This document shows, in pieces, positions 6,576 to 8,521 of a DNA stretch of 8,521 nucleotides. Position 1 is the first letter of the stretch; each line of letters begins with the position of its first letter. The DNA comes from an uncultured Oscillospiraceae bacterium (GTDB lineage: Bacteria > Bacillota > Clostridia > Oscillospirales > Oscillospiraceae): NCBI GenBank assembly GCA_934565775.1, contig CAKTIN010000079.1, forward strand, positions 1 to 8,521. The letters run 5' to 3'. Under the pieces are notes generated by a model. The model was not told the DNA's origin and did not search any database. It saw only the letters and a list, made by a program, of their open reading frames with translations. Made by a program: the position numbers and the translations under genes.

Positions 6576-6603
6576 TTACTTTTTAATAATTGCATGATAG
6601 AAT
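6576..6603 (+). promoter_or_regulatory. candidate promoter inside the 3' region of the loader operon
   Basis: An extended -10, TGA followed by TAGAAT (6598-6603), lies 16 nt after a weak -35 TTACTT (6576-6581) in an AT-rich patch right after the loader gene. Transcription from here would run only about 90 nt before the terminator at 6661-6702. It may be chance in AT-rich DNA. Confidence 0.25.
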
Positions 6604-6660
6604 AGAGGCAAATAAAAGATTTTCTTTTTCATTTTCTACCTCTCTTTTCTTCTATGAAGC

Positions 6661-6702
6661 TCCCCCGGCGATCTGGTCAATCGCCGGGGGAATTTCTATT
6701 TT
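6661..6702 (+). terminator. intrinsic terminator of the dnaD-like/loader operon
   Basis: A perfect 12-bp stem (6661-6672 with 6680-6691) rich in G and C, with a 7-nt loop, is followed by ATTTCTATTTT. The interrupted T tract lies on the plus-strand side. It separates the replication operon from the exported-protein genes. Confidence 0.85.
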
Positions 6703-6747
6703 CCGGCAGCGGGAACCTTAAGAATTCTGAAAATTTTCCCTTTCCCC

Positions 6748-6775
6748 TTGCGTTTTTTCACGGATCCGATACACT
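6748..6775 (+). promoter_or_regulatory. candidate promoter of the exported-protein genes
   Basis: TTGCGT (6748-6753) and TACACT (6770-6775) are 16 nt apart, about 40 nt before the first exported-protein gene. A small inverted repeat, TACAC-N5-GTGTA (6770-6784), overlaps the -10 and could be an operator. Sequence matches are moderate. Confidence 0.4.
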
Positions 6776-6812
6776 ATAGGTGTAATTTTCCATAAAGGGA
6801 AAGGAGTCTCCC

Positions 6813-7244
6813 ATGAAAAAAGCGCTGTCGACCCTTCTCCTTTTGGCTCTTTCGCTCCTCCTCTTCGCCCCCGTCCGGCAGGCAAGCCCTCCGGCAAAAA
6901 ACGACGTGTTCACCGATGCGTTCTTTGCCGGGGTCGTAGAGATCCGGGCCACCGGCATCGGCCAGCTTTGCGGCGGCGATCTGGCCCCGGTCCTGGCCTA
7001 TCTGAAGGGCCTGACCCTGACGGAGAGCGCCCAGCCCCTGCGCGCCGCCAATGAAGCGGGCGAGCTCCTTTACGGCCCCGGCTGCATCACCTTTGTGCGA
7101 AGCGACGGGACCGAGCGCTCCTTCCTCATGAATCACGCGACCTTCACCGGCCTGGAGGGCAGCGGCTTTGCAGGGCGCAGCTATACCGTCGCGTCCGAAA
7201 ACCTCAATACCGGCCTGAAAGAGGCCTTTGCCCAGGCCGCATAA
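6813..7244 (+). CDS. secreted protein of unknown function
   Basis: This 143-residue protein starts with a classic signal peptide: MKK, a Leu-rich hydrophobic stretch (about 5-19), then a probable cleavage site after APVRQA (residue 24). There is no lipobox, so it should be released or weakly wall-associated. The mature part of about 119 residues has two cysteines (C53 and C91) that could form a disulfide, and mixed alpha/beta character. Its second half, ITFVRSDGTERSFLMNHATF followed by RSYTVASENL, reads like paired beta strands. I recognise no family. The ATG at 6813 has AAGGAG at 6801-6806, 6 nt upstream. Base composition is GC-rich like the replication genes. The lipoprotein gene 30 nt downstream is probably in the same transcript. 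Confidence 0.75.
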   Translation: MKKALSTLLLLALSLLLFAPVRQASPPAKNDVFTDAFFAGVVEIRATGIGQLCGGDLAPVLAYLKGLTLTESAQPLRAANEAGELLYGPGCITFVRSDGTERSFLMNHATFTGLEGSGFAGRSYTVASENLNTGLKEAFAQAA

Positions 7245-7274
7245 TGCTCTGCCTCTCAGTAGGAGGGAATTAGG

Positions 7275-7901
7275 ATGCTAAAAAGAATTTTATCCAGCTT
7301 TTTCCTCGCCGCAATGCTCATAGGAGCCTTAGCGGGCTGTAGCAGCCCCCGCTTTGATCAAACAACCAGTAAAAATGACCTGCTTACAGAGAAATACTCC
7401 TTGGAGCAGGTGGAAACACTGAAGCGCGATGCAGAAATGGGGCATAAGACCTTCTCCAAATTCAAGCAGGAGTTTGCGGTTCAGTGCGCGCGGAAAACGG
7501 ATCAAGGCTATTATGTTGTGCTCCTGTTGGAGGACGGTGAAAATGCCTATGCTTTTTTTAATAGCGAAAACCTACTGGTGCGAGTCTTGATCACCAGCGG
7601 CTTTCAAACGAAGAGCCAATTCCAGAGCCAAGTCGCGGAGCAGATGCCTATGAGCGAGGTGCTGCACCTGGATCAGAATTCAATCCTTCTGCCGGTCTCG
7701 GCGGTCAGCAGTACGGTGCACCTTGTCCGGGAGGGTGTATTTCTCATAGACTACGCGCGGATCCGGGAAGGGGAAATCCTTGCAGACCCGATTGTCGCCT
7801 CCATAAAGTTCCTGGACAATGAGAGCCTGGCTGCCAGCGAGGATCCGCTAATTCAGAGTGAAATTCCGTATCTTCTTCCCATGGATAAAGGAAACAGCTG
7901 A
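7275..7901 (+). CDS. lipoprotein of unknown function
   Basis: This 208-residue precursor has a lipoprotein signal: MLKR, a hydrophobic core, then LAGC with the lipidated Cys22, followed by SSPRF. The mature protein should be anchored to the outer face of the membrane. Two similar alpha/beta units seem to follow, roughly 41-110 (ending in a strand-like GYYVVLLLEDGENAYAFFN) and 115-185 (MPMSEVLHLD, then VHLVREGVFLIDYARI). The pattern of a short helix, a -EVL- motif and a beta hairpin recalls small SmpA/OmlA (BamE)-like repeats seen in clostridial lipoproteins, but that is a fold-level guess. The ATG at 7275 has AGGAGGG 7 nt upstream. Codon use is visibly more AT-rich than in the genes to the left, which may mean lower conservation or acquisition. 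Confidence 0.8.
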   Translation: MLKRILSSFFLAAMLIGALAGCSSPRFDQTTSKNDLLTEKYSLEQVETLKRDAEMGHKTFSKFKQEFAVQCARKTDQGYYVVLLLEDGENAYAFFNSENLLVRVLITSGFQTKSQFQSQVAEQMPMSEVLHLDQNSILLPVSAVSSTVHLVREGVFLIDYARIREGEILADPIVASIKFLDNESLAASEDPLIQSEIPYLLPMDKGNS

Positions 7902-7903
7902 AA

Positions 7904-7936
7904 TTGACATTTGCAATGCAAGCAGGAGAATATACC
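7904..7936 (+). promoter_or_regulatory. candidate promoter before the third exported-protein gene
   Basis: A perfect -35 TTGACA (7904-7909) starts right after the lipoprotein stop codon. The -10 is poor: GAATAT at 18-nt spacing, or TATACC at 21 nt. It sits in a 115-nt gap, so the third gene may have its own promoter in addition to read-through. Confidence 0.3.
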
Positions 7937-8016
7937 CCCATTTACAGCCGGATTTGCGCTGTGATTTGAGGAACAGTTTTACGATTATGCAATTAAAAAG
8001 GACAGGAGGCAAATCC

Positions 8017-8373
8017 ATGAACTCTAACATCAGAAAAGCAATCCGGTGTCTCGCGGTCTGCATGGTCCTCATGATTTCCTGCTCTGCCTGCGGGGCGGCA
8101 CGTGGGGAAGCTCCGCCCAGTGACCCGCCCGGTACGGAAGCGGCGCACCGGCTTCATCGGACCTCGGATTTTTACTGGGTCATTCTGGGAATAACGACTT
8201 CAGCTGAACTCTTCGACCGGCTGGGCGCGGCAGACGCCGCGTATGCCACCGGATATGGCGCACTGCTGAAATACACTCTTGAGGACGGCTCCCACCTGTA
8301 TGTTCGTTGTTACGGTCCGGATTTGACGGTCAAGCAGATGGTAATAAATGATCCGGACGAACCCGGCATTTAG
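8017..8373 (+). CDS. small lipoprotein of unknown function
   Basis: This 118-residue precursor starts MNSNIRKAIR, followed by a hydrophobic stretch and two possible lipidation cysteines: Cys22 in MISC, which fits better, or Cys25 in CSAC. A Pro/Glu-rich linker (about 30-45) leads to a compact domain of about 65 residues: WVILGITTSAELFDRLGAAD, then GALLKYTLEDGSHLYVRCYG. The 'G(I/M)T...E(L/V)...LG' helix followed by a beta hairpin with EDG resembles small SmpA/OmlA (BamE)-like domains. This is inference from pattern only. I chose ATG 8017 because AGGAGG lies at 8004-8009, 7 nt upstream; a longer reading from 7858 would overlap the previous gene and lacks a signal sequence at its start. It ends before the inverted-repeat cluster at the right edge. 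Confidence 0.75.
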   Translation: MNSNIRKAIRCLAVCMVLMISCSACGAARGEAPPSDPPGTEAAHRLHRTSDFYWVILGITTSAELFDRLGAADAAYATGYGALLKYTLEDGSHLYVRCYGPDLTVKQMVINDPDEPGI

Positions 8374-8414
8374 GAAGCGGGCTTTTCCCAGTAGGCGCAG
8401 CCCCCTTATAGAGC

Positions 8415-8448
8415 AAGCAGCCGCGGCAATACTTTGCCGCGGCTGCTT
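8415..8448. repeat. perfect 15-bp hairpin without U tract
   Basis: AAGCAGCCGCGGCAA (8415-8429) and its exact reverse complement (8434-8448) flank a 4-nt loop. Neither strand has a T run after it, so it is not a standard intrinsic terminator, although it could stop RNA polymerase weakly or protect the 3' end of the upstream transcript. Confidence 0.8.
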
Positions 8449-8451
8449 CAG

Positions 8452-8513
8452 ACTGTCAAAGAACCCCGGCTTTCAGTGCGCGAAAGCTGGGGCTTTGCTG
8501 CAATTTGGACAGT
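8452..8513. repeat. nested inverted repeat with internal hairpin
   Basis: The outer arms ACTGTC (8452-8457) and GACAGT (8508-8513) enclose CAAAG/CTTTG (8457-8461 and 8493-8497). These in turn enclose an 11-bp stem (8464-8474 with 8482-8492, one G-T pair) and a 7-nt loop. Read on the minus strand the inner stem is followed by TTCTTTG, so it might act as a weak terminator for a gene arriving from the right. Alternatively, it is a dispersed palindromic element. Confidence 0.6.
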
Positions 8514-8521
8514 AACGAACA

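Noticed and set aside
7858..8016. 53-codon N-terminal extension of the last lipoprotein
   Set aside because: It overlaps the preceding gene and would bury the signal sequence; a strong AGGAGG precedes the ATG at 8017.
1..8521. CRISPR array, tRNA, rRNA, toxin-antitoxin, phage or integrase genes
   Set aside because: I looked on both strands and saw no regularly spaced repeats, no cloverleaf-like tRNA sequence and no recognisable defence or recombinase motifs.

Overview
The window looks like chromosomal DNA from a GC-rich, low-oxygen Firmicute, most likely a clostridial gut lineage of the Oscillospiraceae/Ruminococcaceae type. The evidence is strong AGGAGG-type ribosome binding sites, a YlmC/YmxH-family sporulation-associated protein, a DnaD-domain/helicase-loader pair, and lipoproteins with Firmicute lipoboxes. 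The placement is an inference from gene content and style; nothing here identifies a species.

Layout: on the minus strand, reading from right to left from about 4453, a promoter with phased TTCACA repeats drives an OmpR/PhoB-type response regulator (4392-3703), a membrane histidine kinase overlapping it by 4 nt (3706-2267), and a membrane-anchored HtrA/DegP-like serine protease with a PDZ domain (2230-929). A strong intrinsic terminator follows. Next come a small PRC-barrel protein of the YlmC/YmxH family (850-569) and then rpsB (ribosomal protein S2, 5' half only), which has its own good promoter and a leader of about 120 nt.

On the plus strand, diverging from the two-component operon, a promoter at 4549-4577 drives a DnaD-domain primosome protein (4650-5549) and a DnaC/DnaI-like AAA+ helicase loader (5553-6548), ending at an intrinsic terminator at 6661-6702. 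To the right lies a block of three small exported proteins of unknown function: one with a cleavable signal peptide (6813-7244) and two lipoproteins (7275-7901 and 8017-8373). They are less conserved and partly more AT-rich than their neighbours. The window ends in a dense compound of nested inverted repeats (8415-8513).

How the parts fit: the regulator-kinase-HtrA operon resembles the envelope/secretion-stress modules CssRS-HtrA (Bacillus) and CiaRH-HtrA (Streptococcus). Here the protease gene sits inside the regulator operon, and the promoter carries TTCACA repeats spaced by 22 and 11 bp, as expected for OmpR-family dimers. The DnaD-domain and AAA+ proteins form a replication-restart/initiation pair. 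I did not find a clearly novel defence, mobile or biosynthetic system. The best leads are the phased-repeat promoter, the exported-protein cassette, the terminal palindrome cluster and a possible short RNA ahead of the terminator at 6661.
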